64,000 nucleotides of DNA from Halichondria panicea. Taxonomy: Eukaryota > Porifera > Demospongiae > Suberitida > Halichondriidae. The notes under the pieces are model-generated. The model saw only the letters and a list, made by a program, of their open reading frames with translations, was not told the origin of the DNA and did no database searches. This document shows positions 52,705-64,000 of the stretch, piece by piece. A program made the position numbers and the translations under genes. The stretch lies in contig NC_087378.1 of NCBI RefSeq assembly GCF_963675165.1, forward strand, positions 5,265,205-5,329,204, given 5' to 3'. The number at the start of each line of letters is the position of its first letter. Within the stretch, counting starts at the first letter, position 1.

Positions 52705-55700
52705 ATGGAAGCTGTAGCTGATTCTTTGAGAAAAGAAGAACTCTCTCGTTTTCCTGAGCCTGTGATTTGGAAGTTTGGCTATGGCACTGCTGGATTTAGA
52801 GACAAGTTAGCATAATTGTTACATTCAATGAAAAATATATTATTAGATTTATAAACTAATGTCTTTTAGGGCCGATCGACTGGACAGAGTTGTATTTCGG
52901 ATGGGAATTCTTGCTGGCCTGAGGTCAAAGTGCACTGGGGGTACGTTCAGGCTCTCTAAACCATTCCTGCAGAGAATAATTACTGTTGATCGAGTAATTA
53001 CTGTTGTGCTTTCTATAATTATGCACAGTGTGGCACAGCAATGTTAAGGCGACCCTATAAGAGCAAAAGTATGCACACAAACAATATAGTGCTCTACGTA
53101 CCTGCAATGAGTTAATGCGTTTGTATGACATTATCATGTGGCTTGTACAGTTGACTAATTACCCCGTGCGTGCGTAGAGTGATTGGTGTGTGTTGTGTCG
53201 GTTTGTGTGTGTGGACACAAAAGTGACTGTTTAAGCGAACTAGACACTTTTGTGGACTTCTTTAACTGCTAATGGTGCTAATGAGCCAGTAGTCTAGAGA
53301 GTTGGCAATCTTCGAAGGCGACAAAAAAACCCTGTTTTCTAATCTTTGCTTTATAGATTCACGATCATTCCCCCCATAAATGATAATTTATAATAAGGTC
53401 ATGAACATTTTACCACTATATCCAGGGTGTATTCTTATTAATAGAATTATCTGCTATAACATGCAAAGATTAAAGGCGTAAGCAGTCAACCCACGAAATA
53501 GATTCAATGAAATGCTTTTAGAGGCCATTCTACAAAATTTAAGTGCCTCAAAAATTCGCACTATACAGTAGTGTGTAAAATAAATTTCATCATACAAATT
53601 CGTAAATAAACAGGCAGAGGAACAATACGTCAGACCACGTGGATAGTGGTATAATGTTCATGACCACAATGACAGCCTTCAAAGACACTAGTTGCATAAT
53701 TGTGCTGCAGCAGTGTTGCTTCCTTTAGCTCTGTTTCTATATAGGCAAAGAGGCTGTTTAAGGAGGCCTTCCAAACAGCTAGGAAGAGTGGTTGGCTCTT
53801 CATAAAAACATTAAGTAGAACTAAGTGAATAACTTCCCGTGTGTCAAGTATAAGCTTTCAGGTTTTTTTATTAGCTTCCTTCTTATCTTCAGCAATGACT
53901 TCTTGTGGAACATAAAAGGCAAGATTTGGCAGCAGATTACGCCATATAATTATTACCACAGGAGACCCACAGGAACACATATGCCTTTCCTATAACATCT
54001 GTAGCCTACGGTGTAGGGTGTCGTCAAGTAGCTTATCTCTAGAGACTTGGCTTGACATAATAATGGGCGTAAGCCAAAGCGGAACTTGGTCATCTTTGCA
54101 CAATACTCATATAATGATGTAATACAAAATAATGCGGTTTTATTTTACTGGCAATATCCACAAATAATTTATATGGATTACTCCTCTTTGGAGTAATGTA
54201 CTTCTGCACTGTGATTGATCACTCAATACAGTGCAGAAGTAATGTCATGTGGCATATTTCGCCCTAGCCTCGATTCCAGGCTGCCCTCAAACTGGGATCA
54301 GCGGCCTGGTATGCATTGTATGCGCATGCGTGTACATTACCCCCAAAAGGAGTAATCCAAATTGTTGATTGGTACTTGACCAGTCGATCCCTTCCCCTGC
54401 GGATGCGGGACCGGCAGCGAATCTACGAAATGAATAAGTACTGGGTTGTTATGGTTCGACAAAAATAATATTGCATTTCTACTTTTGCTCTGTCTGCAGC
54501 TACCATCGGTGTAGTTGTCACTGCATCACATAATCCAGTTGAGGTATGTATTGATCAAATTCATATTTTAGCGTCTAACTCTTCTAACTGTTTAGGACAA
54601 TGGCGTGAAGGTTGTGGACCCTCTTGGGGAGATGCTTGCAAGGGAGTGGGAAATATTTGCTAATCAAATGGCTAATGCAAGGTAGCCTCTTGTCAATAAT
54701 TATTATAATTATGCTAAGAGTGCAGTGCTTTTCAAAGATGATTGTTGGAGTGAGTACTCGCACAATAACAAGCCACTAAAAACCACAAAGCTAGACCAGA
54801 CAACCTTGTGGTTTAGCAGAGGAGGTCCGACAGGCACAGTGCAGCTCAAGTAATTAGCCTCTAATTACACCAGGCAAAAACATGCGATGTGGGTGGGCAT
54901 GGGCGGATAATCAAAGGCTAATTACTTGAGTTGCACCGCGCCTGTCGTACCTCCTCTAGTGGTTTAGTGGTGTGAGTACAGTAGTGAGTGCTGACTCTAC
55001 TGAGCACACTTCAACATTCAATTTTGTCAACCTACTTGAAAAGCACTGTTTTTACTCATCTTCTCAAGCCATTACATTAAGCCATACTTGCAGCCCTGAT
55101 GAACTTGGATCGGTCATTGCTGAGATTGCACGGACTACTGGACTGGACATCACCTCCACTGGTCAAGTTGCATGTGCTAGGGACACTAGGTATGTAGTTT
55201 TCTGGCGTAGGTTAGTGGCTGGAGGCGTAATCCTAGGGCATCCAATATCTCCTTCTTCGATTTGCATCAGGATAGTATCTAGCTGTAGCCAATTTTTCGT
55301 TAACACAATTGCAAAGCCTTCCATTGATATAGCACTGTTCAGCCAATTATTTTTTTTGTAGACCAAGTGGTAAACGTCTCTTGAAGCATCTGCTGAAGGG
55401 GGTAGAGCTTACTGGGGTCGATGGAAGAGACTATGGTAAGTCAAATACCCTCGCATCCTGACACTGTAAGAGGCTGTATAACAGTCAAGTTATATCACTA
55501 ATTAAAAATGTGCATGACTCACGACAGTAGTTGGTTTGATTATAGTACTCAGTTGATTTCCCTCTCTTGAAGCTCACACACCACATGCACATGCTAGGTC
55601 TCCTCACTACGCCACAGCTGCACTACATGGTGCGCTGCATCAACACAAATGAAGCATTTGGAGTTCCAACAGAAGATGGGTACTACCAGAAGCTAGCCAT

Positions 55701-58700
55701 GTCTTTCAAGGATCTCTTACCCAAGGTGGCTGGTCACTATGTAACTACATGCTCACTGTTCAGTCAGTTTGAGAGTTAAGATAGTGTTGTTCTTGTTCGA
55801 ACAATTGAATAGCCTTAAATCGAATTAAAAGCAGTTTTGAGAGATGTTAGAAGTCGTGTGATACCAACACTTGCTCTTAATACAATCTTCACAGGCATGT
55901 ACTTATTTTATTAACACTGGACTCACCTATAGGCAGGTCCATGACTAGTTTATTTTTGATTCCAGGTTCTGCCTTCCACTGCCCCCAGAGTCAGGCTGGA
56001 TGGTGCCAATGGTGTGGGAGCTGACAAAGCGAGGAAGTTGGTACAGGTTATTCAAGCTACTGCCGGGAACATAATTGATATTGAGGTGTTTAATGATGGC
56101 ACTTCCGGCACTCTAAATGAAAACGTATGCTACAACCGTGGGTTTACAATGTTGACATACATGTGTTATTGCTATATCAGTATGTATGTCCACCATTGTC
56201 TAATCTGCAACCACCCAGGCTTTGCTAGGTAATTAATTTTGTTGTAGCCAGCTAGTACTTTTCCCAGATTATGAGTTGTTCTCCTGCTACATGCATAAGA
56301 ACAGTGTGGAGCTGACTATGTGAAGACTCAGCAGAAGGCACCGATGGGGATGGAGGTTAACCAGGGAGAGAGGTGTGTCTCATTTGATGGAGATGCAGAC
56401 AGAATTGTTTTCTTTTATATGGATTCAGGTGAATGTGCCAAATAGGAGCGTGTATGTAGTTCTAACTTTGGTTTAAAGGCTTACAACTCACTGAAGTCAT
56501 TGCCACTATTCTTGTCTAATTCTCGGCAGTTCAAAAATTCCATTTACTTGATGGTGACAAGATAGCAACGTTGGTAAGTGGATCCCCAGTGCTCAACAAG
56601 TTATAATTATATTTACCTGTTTCAGGCAGCTGTTTTTATCTATGAACGCTTGAGGATGTTGAAGACAGATCTTTCACTTGGTGAGCCCTTTAATGCGCTT
56701 AATTTCTAATACACATAATTATAGCTCTGTGTATTGGTTTTAGCATGAGGTTCATGGGTGAAATTGTGTTCAACAGTAGATCTATTGCAGCGTTTTTTGT
56801 GTGTTCAATTCTTTTCCCACTGAAGGCTGTACAAACCATTATTGTATTCAGGTGTTGTGCAGACGGCTTATGCCAATGGAAGTGCTACAAACTATCTCAA
56901 CCAAAGTGTAAGCACTTTTACAAAGACCATGCATAGATAGAGGGATTGGAAATGGAAGTACCATCCGTGTATCTCCGTGGTTTTAATCGAGGCTTAACGT
57001 GGAAGGCTAATATGAATAATTCATAAGAATTGTTTGGCTTAACGTGGAAGGCTACCATGAATAATTCATAAGAATTGTTTTGCTGTCTGTAAAAAATCCA
57101 AGAGCAGTTCTAAATTAAAACATAAAGTTTTATCTCATAATTGAGGCCATTTGGGACACAGCATACCTTAGTTCCTTAGCTATAACATAGGTACTATAGA
57201 AACACAAGCATGAAGAGGCGCTCTAGTTACTTCGAAAATCGAGATTATATTTTCTTCGTTTCCAAATAATGATACCTACCACCAGAAAGCATGTGATTCA
57301 GTAATGGGGGTAGTTCTGAGATGTATGCAATACGTTTCCCGGGCTTTCGCGCAAGTTATGAAGAGATACAAGGATGGTCCCAGAGCCACTACGTAGACTT
57401 GTAAACATCGCGTGAATCGCTTCCGTTTCCAATCCCTCTTCTCTTCTATCTATGGTTGCATGTAGTACCCAACAGTCATACATGTACTTCTCACTTACTA
57501 AATTTAATAAGTCTCCTGTGTTTGAGAGATTCTCCACCTCAGAACATCCCTGTGGTGTGTGCTCTAACTGGAGTGAAGCATCTCCACCACAAAGCAGTGG
57601 AATATGACATAGGAGTGTACTTTGAGGCGAACGGTCATGGCACGGTTGTATTCAGTGACCAAGCTTTGGAGACATTCACAAAAGCTGCTGAGGATGGCCG
57701 ATTGAGTGAGGAAGAGAAGGAGGCAGGGAGGCAATTGCTGGCTCTCTCTAGGCTTATCAACCAGACAGTGGGAGACTCATTATCAGACATGCTGCTGGTA
57801 GAGATCATATTGATGCATAAAGGGGTACGTTTGCTCATAAGTATGTATAAGTGCTGTGTGTAGGGTACACATTCTGTTATTATGCTACTATACACTACAA
57901 TTATACCAGTTGTGTGGACTGAGTATATATAAAGGGCGTAGGCAACCTCAAAACTCACCAGAATTCACATAAGACCACCTAATTAAACAATAACTTTCCA
58001 GCCGGCGATATTACATACTAACATGACCTTTTTTTAGCAAAATTTCCTGGTGATTTTCCACCCTCTATTCTCAAAATCCTGTAGTGTCGACACCCTGATA
58101 TTATATTCTGTGCACTGAATCACAGTGTCTCAACTGATCAAGATCAAATGTTGCCAATACAATTATGCAAATGCCATTTATTAATTTTTGTACATTGAGA
58201 GTTGGAACATTTGGTGCTCCATTGACAGATGTTTTTTGCCTGTCCAGTGGGGCTGCTCGGAATGGAATGTCATGTACACAGACCTACCTAACAGGCAACT
58301 CAAGGTGCAGGTCAAAGATCGTATGGTAGTCAAGACAACTGACTTTGACAGGAAGTGCACTTCACCTGAGGGCCTTCAAGAGCAAATTGATGCACTGGTT
58401 TTCCAGGAAACGGGAGGAAGATCATTTGTCAGGTGAAGAAACACTCTAGTGAAATAACACAATAATTATTAGTGTGCAATTCGATTTTTTGCTAATAAGG
58501 CCTTTTGCTTCTGTATGGTTGCTTACAGACCGTCTGGGACAGAAGATGTGGTGAGAGTGTATGCTGAAGCAGAAAAAAGGGTAAATAATGTGTTTCAGTT
58601 AGAGACTAATAATTATTATTTTGCTGCAAGTTTTAAGTTGTTAACGGGAGACTTGCTAATTGCTGAATTTGTCATCTTGAAGTACTAATTTTAGTCAGGT

Positions 58701-60304
58701 ATCTTCCCTATTTTATGGTTCCGTACAGAATGTCAATAAATGAAAAAAATTGCTGTAAGGCCACACAAACTTAATCGCTTGTTTCTCAGGCCCTCCCGCT
58801 TCGTTTTTTTCACCACGCTTGGATCCTTTTATTTGCTCCAGCTACTTCAATATAATTATGGTAATGATTGCCAGGTTTAAAATTAAAATCATCTCATCAC
58901 ATGATGGCACCTCGTGCCTTTCCTGACTTGTGCTTGATATTAATATATGAAAGTGGGCTCCTGTTAATTTTATAGGTACTATTAAAGCAGAGCTAGCTGA
59001 ATTTATATGCTATTTTGTGTGTACTGACATGTAAGGAAGTGTGACCGGAAGTTTTTGCCCCACCCCCCAAAAAAACCTCCTTTCCTCCCCTCTTCGTTTT
59101 TAGTAGAATATGCCTGAGAAACAAGTGATCAAGTTTGTGTGGCCTAAGTATATATATTATAGGAGAGCTTTAATGCCCATCGATACTAAATCTCTACTAT
59201 AATCCTAGGAGGCATTATTATAATGCATCTACATTAAAAATTTCCCCAGGTATATAGGAGAGCTGTAATGACAATGGGCACTAAACTCTATACTTTAATT
59301 AGGGATCATTAATTTTAATGCCTGGCACTAAATCTCAATATTATTTGTGCAGGAGCGCAATGCCTAAGGGCACTAAATCTCTCCTATAATAATATGGGAG
59401 GGACAAATCATATGTTTATTCACTCACTCAAGGGTATCTTCCACCAACTGCACCAGTTTGTGCTTGCCTTCCAATTCCCTTGCATGGCTTATGTTTCAAG
59501 CTGTATAGTCTTTCAATAGTGCTGACTTTCCCAAGCTGATGAGAGCGGTTCGTCACCACATAAAACTTTTATACTTAATAAAGCTCTACGTGTGGCTTTG
59601 AGTGGACATTAGCCACGGAATGGCATAAGTAACGGAATGGCATAAGTAGCATAAATTCTCTGCTTTAGGGAAAACTTAGTACCCTCAATTATTACCCATA
59701 TTATTATAGGAGAGACTTAGCCCTCAGTCATTAAGAACTTTCCATGTTATTTAGGAGTGCAGGGCACACCAATTAAATGATTCCTAGTAAAGGGAGCATT
59801 TAATACAAGGGGCATTACTAATAGGAGAAACTTAGTGACCTCAGTAATTATCTCCCATATTATTATAGTGCCAGTATAATAAGGAGAAGTTTTGATTCAA
59901 GACAGTATAATATTTCAGACGGACAACTATGGATTATAATTATACTACTCTCATACCAAATGTGACAATTGTCAATTCGGAGATAAGTTATAATAGTATG
60001 AGCTTTATTGCTTTAGTGCCCATTGGCATTAAAGCTCTTCTATAATACCTGGGGAAATTTTTTTAATGCACATGCATTATCATAATGCCTCTTAGTGTAT
60101 AGAGATTTAGTGCCGATGGGCAAGCTCTCCTATATACTTTAGGAAATTTTTTCATTTAGTGACATTTTATCCTGACTCGTATTTTATTATGTCATGCTGA
60201 AAGTGAATCTCCTTTCATAGGCTGCTGCTGACAAATTGGCTGTGGAAGTTGCACAACAGGTGTACAAGTTGGCTGGAGGTATTGGAGGTGTTCCTTGTCT
60301 ATAG
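52705..60304 (+). CDS. PGM3: Phosphoacetylglucosamine mutase (PGM3/AGM1)
   Basis: Converts GlcNAc-6-P to GlcNAc-1-P for UDP-GlcNAc synthesis. Sixteen exons join in phase to 546 aa (human about 542): 52705-52805, 52870-52940, 54500-54543, 54596-54681, 55094-55189, 55362-55435, 55598-55725, 55966-56124, 56305-56428, 56530-56573, 56626-56680, 56852-56907, 57543-57824, 58248-58432, 58529-58580, 60221-60304. Key sites are all present: [11 protein letters not shown], the phosphoserine loop [35 protein letters not shown], the Mg2+ loop [11 protein letters not shown], the sugar-specificity loops TGVKHLHH and [19 protein letters not shown], and the phosphate-binding [15 protein letters not shown]. Exon 5 starts at 55094 (acceptor TACTTGCAG); the longer open frame upstream would add about 40 residues and does not fit phase. 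Intron 2 (1.6 kb) and intron 15 (1.6 kb) hold repeats. Confidence 0.97.
53430..53572. repeat. Family B fragment
   Basis: TAATAGAATTATCTGC, GCAAAGATTAAAGGC, AAATGCTTTTAGAGGCCATT and AAAAATTCGCACTATACAGTA are the inverse of the 4106-4322 element, in order. PGM3 intron 2. Confidence 0.7.
54174..54360. repeat. Inverted-repeat element (TGGATTACTCC ends) with inner palindrome
   Basis: TGGATTACTCCTCTTTGG and CCAAAAGGAGTAATCCA bound 187 bp. Inside, ACTTCTGCACTGTGATTGA and its inverse TCAATACAGTGCAGAAGT form a second hairpin of about 40 bp. PGM3 intron 2. Confidence 0.8.
54818..54957. repeat. Family E foldback element, 140 bp
   Basis: AGAGGAGGTCCGACAGGC, then CAGTGCAGCTCAAGTAATTA and GCCT; the right arm is the inverse (AGGCTAATTACTTGAGTTGC, ACC, GCCTGTCGTACCTCCTCT). 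Arms of about 43 bp, small loop. PGM3 intron 4. Confidence 0.85.
56932..57454. repeat. Family D foldback element
   Basis: CATAGATAGAGGGATTGGAA and TTCCAATCCCTCTTCTCTTC, then TATCTATGG, are inverse ends. A block TGGCTTAACGTGGAAGGCTA is directly duplicated just inside the left end (56992-57080). PGM3 intron 12. Confidence 0.75.
59151..60140. repeat. Large foldback element in the last PGM3 intron
   Basis: The left arm (about 59151-59290) and right arm (60011-60135) are inverse over about 125 bp. Shared words include ACTAAATCTCTA, AGGCATTAT-ATAATGCAT, AATTTCCCCAGGTAT and ATGGGCACTAAA. The centre holds repeated TATTATAGGAGA-ACTTAG segments. No coding sequence. Confidence 0.8.
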
Positions 60305-60665
60305 GCAATCATGTTAGAGACTGATAATTATGCTTTAATGTCTCATTTTTGCAAGTTTTTAACAGGAGACATGCGTTAATCTGTTAATTGTTGAATTTGC
60401 CATCTTCAGTAATAATTATGCGTTAGTCTGTTAATTGGTGAATTTGCCAAATTCAGAGATTAACAGACTAGCGCAAGTTTTTTCATTACAGTGCTAGAGG
60501 AATTATGCTACTTCAATGTCTCATTTTTGAGTTATTAACGGGAGACTTGCGTTAATCTGTTGATTGCTGAATTTGCCATCTTCAGTAATAGTGCTATAGG
60601 TACGTATATATATGGTATAGCAGAGCAGTTTTGGTCCATACAGCTAGTATTTTATCCGGCTGAGT
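60305..60665. repeat. Gap PGM3 / surface glycoprotein gene, made of repeats
   Basis: Two direct units (about 60331-60420, 60495-60598) share AATGTCTCATTTTTG, TTAACGGGAGACTTGC (or near), GTTAATCTGTT and GAATTTGCCATCTTCAGTAA. A third, weaker unit is at 58620-58685 inside PGM3. Between them 60419-60475 is a hairpin (TGCGTTAGTCTGTTAAT / ATTAACAGACTAGCGCA). The promoter of the following gene must lie here too. Confidence 0.7.
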
Positions 60666-63600
60666 ATGTTCTTTCTAGTGTTGCTATTATTGGCTAATGC
60701 CATTCCAAGTCACTACTGTTCTACTGTTGAAAGCATATCTTGCTCATCAGAAGTAACTCCAAGTGGTAGTTTTTCCTGTGTCGGGGTGCCAATCCAATGT
60801 ACTCTAACATTGAATGCTACGATTTGCAACGATGATGGAAGTGTCACTCATCTTACCAATGGCGATTTAACTGTTCACATCACAGAAATCTCGTTGAGTA
60901 CGCCACCATTTTTGATTAATCAGACTGGCACTACTGTAGTGGTCACAGCAGACTACTTACCGACACAAGACACCAGCATGCTTGATGTCACTATCACCTC
61001 GACTAATCTGAACTGCGGCTTTGATGTAGTGTCCGGCCCCTTATTGGTTGCACCTTCAGCCAGCTGCAACTATCCTGTCTCTTTCGGTTTCATCAGTAGC
61101 TCACCAAGCTCACAAAACCACACTATCAATGGAGGAGAAATAATAACAGTCAATTTGGGATTAGCTGTAACGGACTCATTGGCAGTCGAAAACGTAACTT
61201 TTGCGTACAATCTAATACATCCTGCATTGAGATTTGTTTCCGAAAACACGACAACTTCTAACCTTGAAACTGCTGTCACCTCTCCAATAACTTCTGGTGA
61301 TGATTATCATAGTCTTCTCACAAGCTCTTTTACACCACTTGTATTGCTTTCGTCCTTGGTCCAAGGTGATAATGTAACGGTGAACCTGCACTTCCAAGTG
61401 CAGCCGTATGTGCTACCACAGTCAACCTTGTACGTATCTCTCCATGTATTCTATCATCACAGAACATTTTCAAGCTATAGTCTGAAACAGAACATCAATC
61501 AACTGAGAAATTACACTGTCTCTGAAGTGACAGTCGGAAATGTCACAATCGATCTGCCTTATTACGACCCTCAGAATTATGAACCAGACACGTTTCCGTC
61601 ACAGGAAGGAGATATTTTCATTGTAAAAATCCCAATTTTAGTACCTTGTGTTTCAACTGATCTCACGCTAAACATTTTGTTACCAGAGTTTTGGTCGGAT
61701 TTCTTCACCAGATATAATGTTACTGTAACTAATGTGACTTTAGTGGCTCCTTCCAACTTAATGTCAATTCCTCATCTTTGCGACTACACTGACCTAAATG
61801 CAAGCAGATGTGATTTCGATGAGCTCTCAGGAACTGGACCAGTAACACTGATGACTTATTTTCTTGAGCAGTGGGCAGTGGGGGATGACAATATTACCGT
61901 AACAACTGGTCCACTCATGTACAATATCACCACTGGCTCAATTTGTGCTAGTACAAGTCCACCAAGTACCTGCAACTGTATTGATGAGGAAATTCAGATA
62001 TTTCTCACAGTGCTCGTTCTAACTGACATGATTTGTGAGAACCAGACTATATCAGACAATATCACGACCACTCTAAACCACACCGCAGACATGACAACAT
62101 GGCTATCACCGACACCTACCCACACAAAGCCGACAATAATTCAATATCAGGACGTGTTCTCGTTTCTACATGCTGTCAATGCGAGTACCCCAGCCATTAG
62201 TCTTCCCATAAGCTCTCATAGAGGAGATGCAGGTGACCCTTTCACAGTAACCTTTGGTGTTGGACATAATGGCGAGTATTCCAAGTTCACGGCCTACGAT
62301 TTGAACTATACATTCAGTATTGATATGCGGCTTGATCCAGAGGAGAAGATTTTGATATGCTTCTTTGATGTGCGCACTGATCCAATTATGTGTGAAGAAG
62401 TTCCATTCGTTGATTATACCATTGTGCGAGAAGGATTCCATGAAATGTCAGTTGTAGTTGTACTGGTTATATAGATCTCGTGGATTGCAATGTATTTTAT
62501 TTTAGACAGTTTTGTGTATGCGATTGGTATAATTATGTGTTTTGAATCTTAGCCCTGTAATGAGAATTGTCTCTATCCATTGCAGTTTTACTCTCCACGT
62601 CCATCGTGTTGAGCTCACACTGAATGTGACAGTCATTCAAGAGGTTGCTCCGGGTATTAGCTTCTGTAATCCAGGAGACACTATCTTTGAAGCACTACCA
62701 GACAATTATACGCTGAACATTTCCCCTCTAGTTTGTACCAACTCATCTTGCGGTAGTGTCAAAATTGATCCAGTGATCCTCTATCCCTGGGTAGTGCATT
62801 GGAGTAATGTACCATGTACAGCTACAGAGGACATAGTTAACCAAGCAATTAATCAACACCATGTTACAATTGAGGAACAGTTTAATACAACTATTGAAGC
62901 TTGTATGCCAGAGTGCTTCACAGGTGTCAACCTCTATGTGTCTATACCAGCTCACAATGGTGTGCCTAAATTGACTGTGGATGATGCGTATGTGACGTTT
63001 ATTGGTTCTGAACTTTACCATACCACACTCTTTAAAGGGGATGGTAAGTGCATACGCTCTTGGTACAACTTATAATGATATCTATTTTATCTACGCAGCT
63101 CTGGCTACTGCTGATAATATCACTGTAACTTCTGATGGATCCATGGTGAGATTTTTCTTCGGTCCTGAAGTTTTAGTGCCTAAGGACAATATTTTGATTG
63201 CGGATGAGCAATGTTTTGAAATTGGGCTTCTCTGGACGGTCGCAAACACCCCAGTCTTCCATGGCGACACTTTTCACTACTCTGCATACGTTGAGACAGA
63301 TTTTGGGATTAGGACAAGCATACAGAGAAATACTCTGAAGGTACGTATTCCAATACACTGTAATACCAAGGGCGTATAAAAGAAGAGAGGGCATGCAACT
63401 CCACTATCAGTACACGTAGCTAGCAGAGTTCAAACGTGGGCGGAGGAATGTGTGCATTTGCATGAAGTGCTAAAAAAGAAATTTCGCACATTCAACCGCC
63501 CACGTTTGAACTCAGGAGTTGCATACCCTCTTTTATTTTAAACGCCCTTGGTAACACCCATGACATATAGTATTTTGCTCCACACCTTTCTATGTACGTG

Positions 63601-64000
63601 CTAATTGTGTATGAATTAGCATGCGCTTTTTACTACCTGTTGATTAGTGTGAAATTTGCAATATTTGAGTAAAAAAGTGATTCTTACGTTTATAGGTGGT
63701 GGAGCCTGATTTGATAACAATACCTTCAATTCCTGGTATCCATGATGCTGGAGACACTGTGACTTCAGTCATCGTTGTGAAGCACTCTTCTGTGACTCCC
63801 CTCACATGTGGTTTCAGACTCAATCTGACAGTGACCTACCCAACTGAGTACTTGTACCTGAACGATAGTGACATTAACTCAACAGTACTCCTACTGAATG
63901 GAGAAACTCGGCTTTACTCAGTTTCACTGGACGTAGCTGCTGGTACGGTGGTATTTAGTACTGATGAACTGCAAATAAATGACAATCTCGAAGTAACTAC
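60666..64000 (+). CDS. Large secreted or cell-surface glycoprotein with repeated beta-sandwich-like units (partial, runs off the window)
   Basis: Not assigned to a known family. Four exons join in phase so far: 60666-62446, 62586-63043, 63099-63340 and 63696 onward, open at the edge. It starts with a signal peptide (MFFLVLLLLANAIPSHYC) and continues with Thr/Ser/Val-rich, Cys-poor sequence carrying many N-X-S/T sequons, as in an extracellular protein. A motif recurs about once per unit: SHRGDAGDPFTVTFGVGH in exon 1 and IHDAGDTVTSVIVVKH in exon 4, each preceded by a Pro/Ile strand and followed by an LxLTV strand. This resembles DUF11/cadherin-like tandem domains, by pattern only. No kinase or TM segment yet seen. 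The donor of exon 1 (AAAT|GTCAGT) was chosen because it alone keeps phase. Confidence 0.8.
63364..63553. repeat. Foldback element with TACCAAGGGCGT ends, 190 bp
   Basis: TACCAAGGGCGTATAAAAGA, GAGGGCATGCAACTCC and GTTCAAACGTGGGCGG on the left are matched by CCGCCCACGTTTGAACTC, AGGAGTTGCATACCCTC and ACGCCCTTGGTA on the right. It lies in the intron before 63696. Confidence 0.85.

Noticed and set aside
54972-55093. Upstream part of an open frame as PGM3 coding
   Set aside because: It would insert about 40 residues not present in the family; the acceptor TACTTGCAG at 55093 gives the expected length and phase.

Overview
The window is nuclear DNA of an animal with a very compact genome. Every recognised gene is a eukaryotic, intron-rich gene (5 to 16 coding exons). 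Exons are short, most introns are short, and genes lie back to back on both strands. The gene set includes a receptor tyrosine kinase with Ig-like ectodomain, AMBRA1, KCMF1, CDC25, TAF1B and UVSSA, which points to Metazoa. The A+T-rich introns, the density of miniature inverted-repeat elements and the divergence from vertebrate orthologues fit a sponge (demosponge such as Amphimedon); that assignment is inference. No bacterial genes, rRNA, tRNA or CRISPR were recognised.

Layout. 483-1905 (-): L-type lectin of the VIP36/LMAN2 type, running off the left side. 2072-7899 (+): UVSSA. 8228-12431 (-): a DH-domain RhoGEF with no PH domain seen. 13146-21231 (-): TAF1B with a very long C-terminal extension. 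21690-28486 (+): BTB-BACK-Kelch protein. 28991-32241 (+): CDC25 phosphatase. 32654-34109 (-): four-TM membrane protein. 34525-40417 (+): KCMF1, interrupted by what reads as a U12-type AT-AC intron. 40712-47263 (+): receptor tyrosine kinase with a kinase insert of about 300 residues. 48190-52439 (-): a compact AMBRA1. 52705-60304 (+): PGM3 (phosphoacetylglucosamine mutase). 60666 to the right edge (+): 5' part of a large secreted or surface glycoprotein.

For ten genes the exon chain was rebuilt by hand so that phases agree at every junction and the reading frame closes (UVSSA 780 aa, RhoGEF 759, TAF1B 1242, Kelch 625, CDC25 591, four-TM protein 309, KCMF1 349, RTK 1323, AMBRA1 421, PGM3 546). 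The two edge genes are partial. Four gene pairs are head-to-head with only 166 to 458 bp between start codons, so shared bidirectional promoters are likely. The genes do not form one pathway; they are housekeeping and signalling genes packed together.

Introns and gaps carry many short non-coding elements with terminal inverted repeats. At least seven families can be separated by their ends. One family (ends ACCGTATAGCGGGTAA) is present nested in another element, and the paralogous uninterrupted copy shows a TA target duplication. I saw no transposase gene for any of them.
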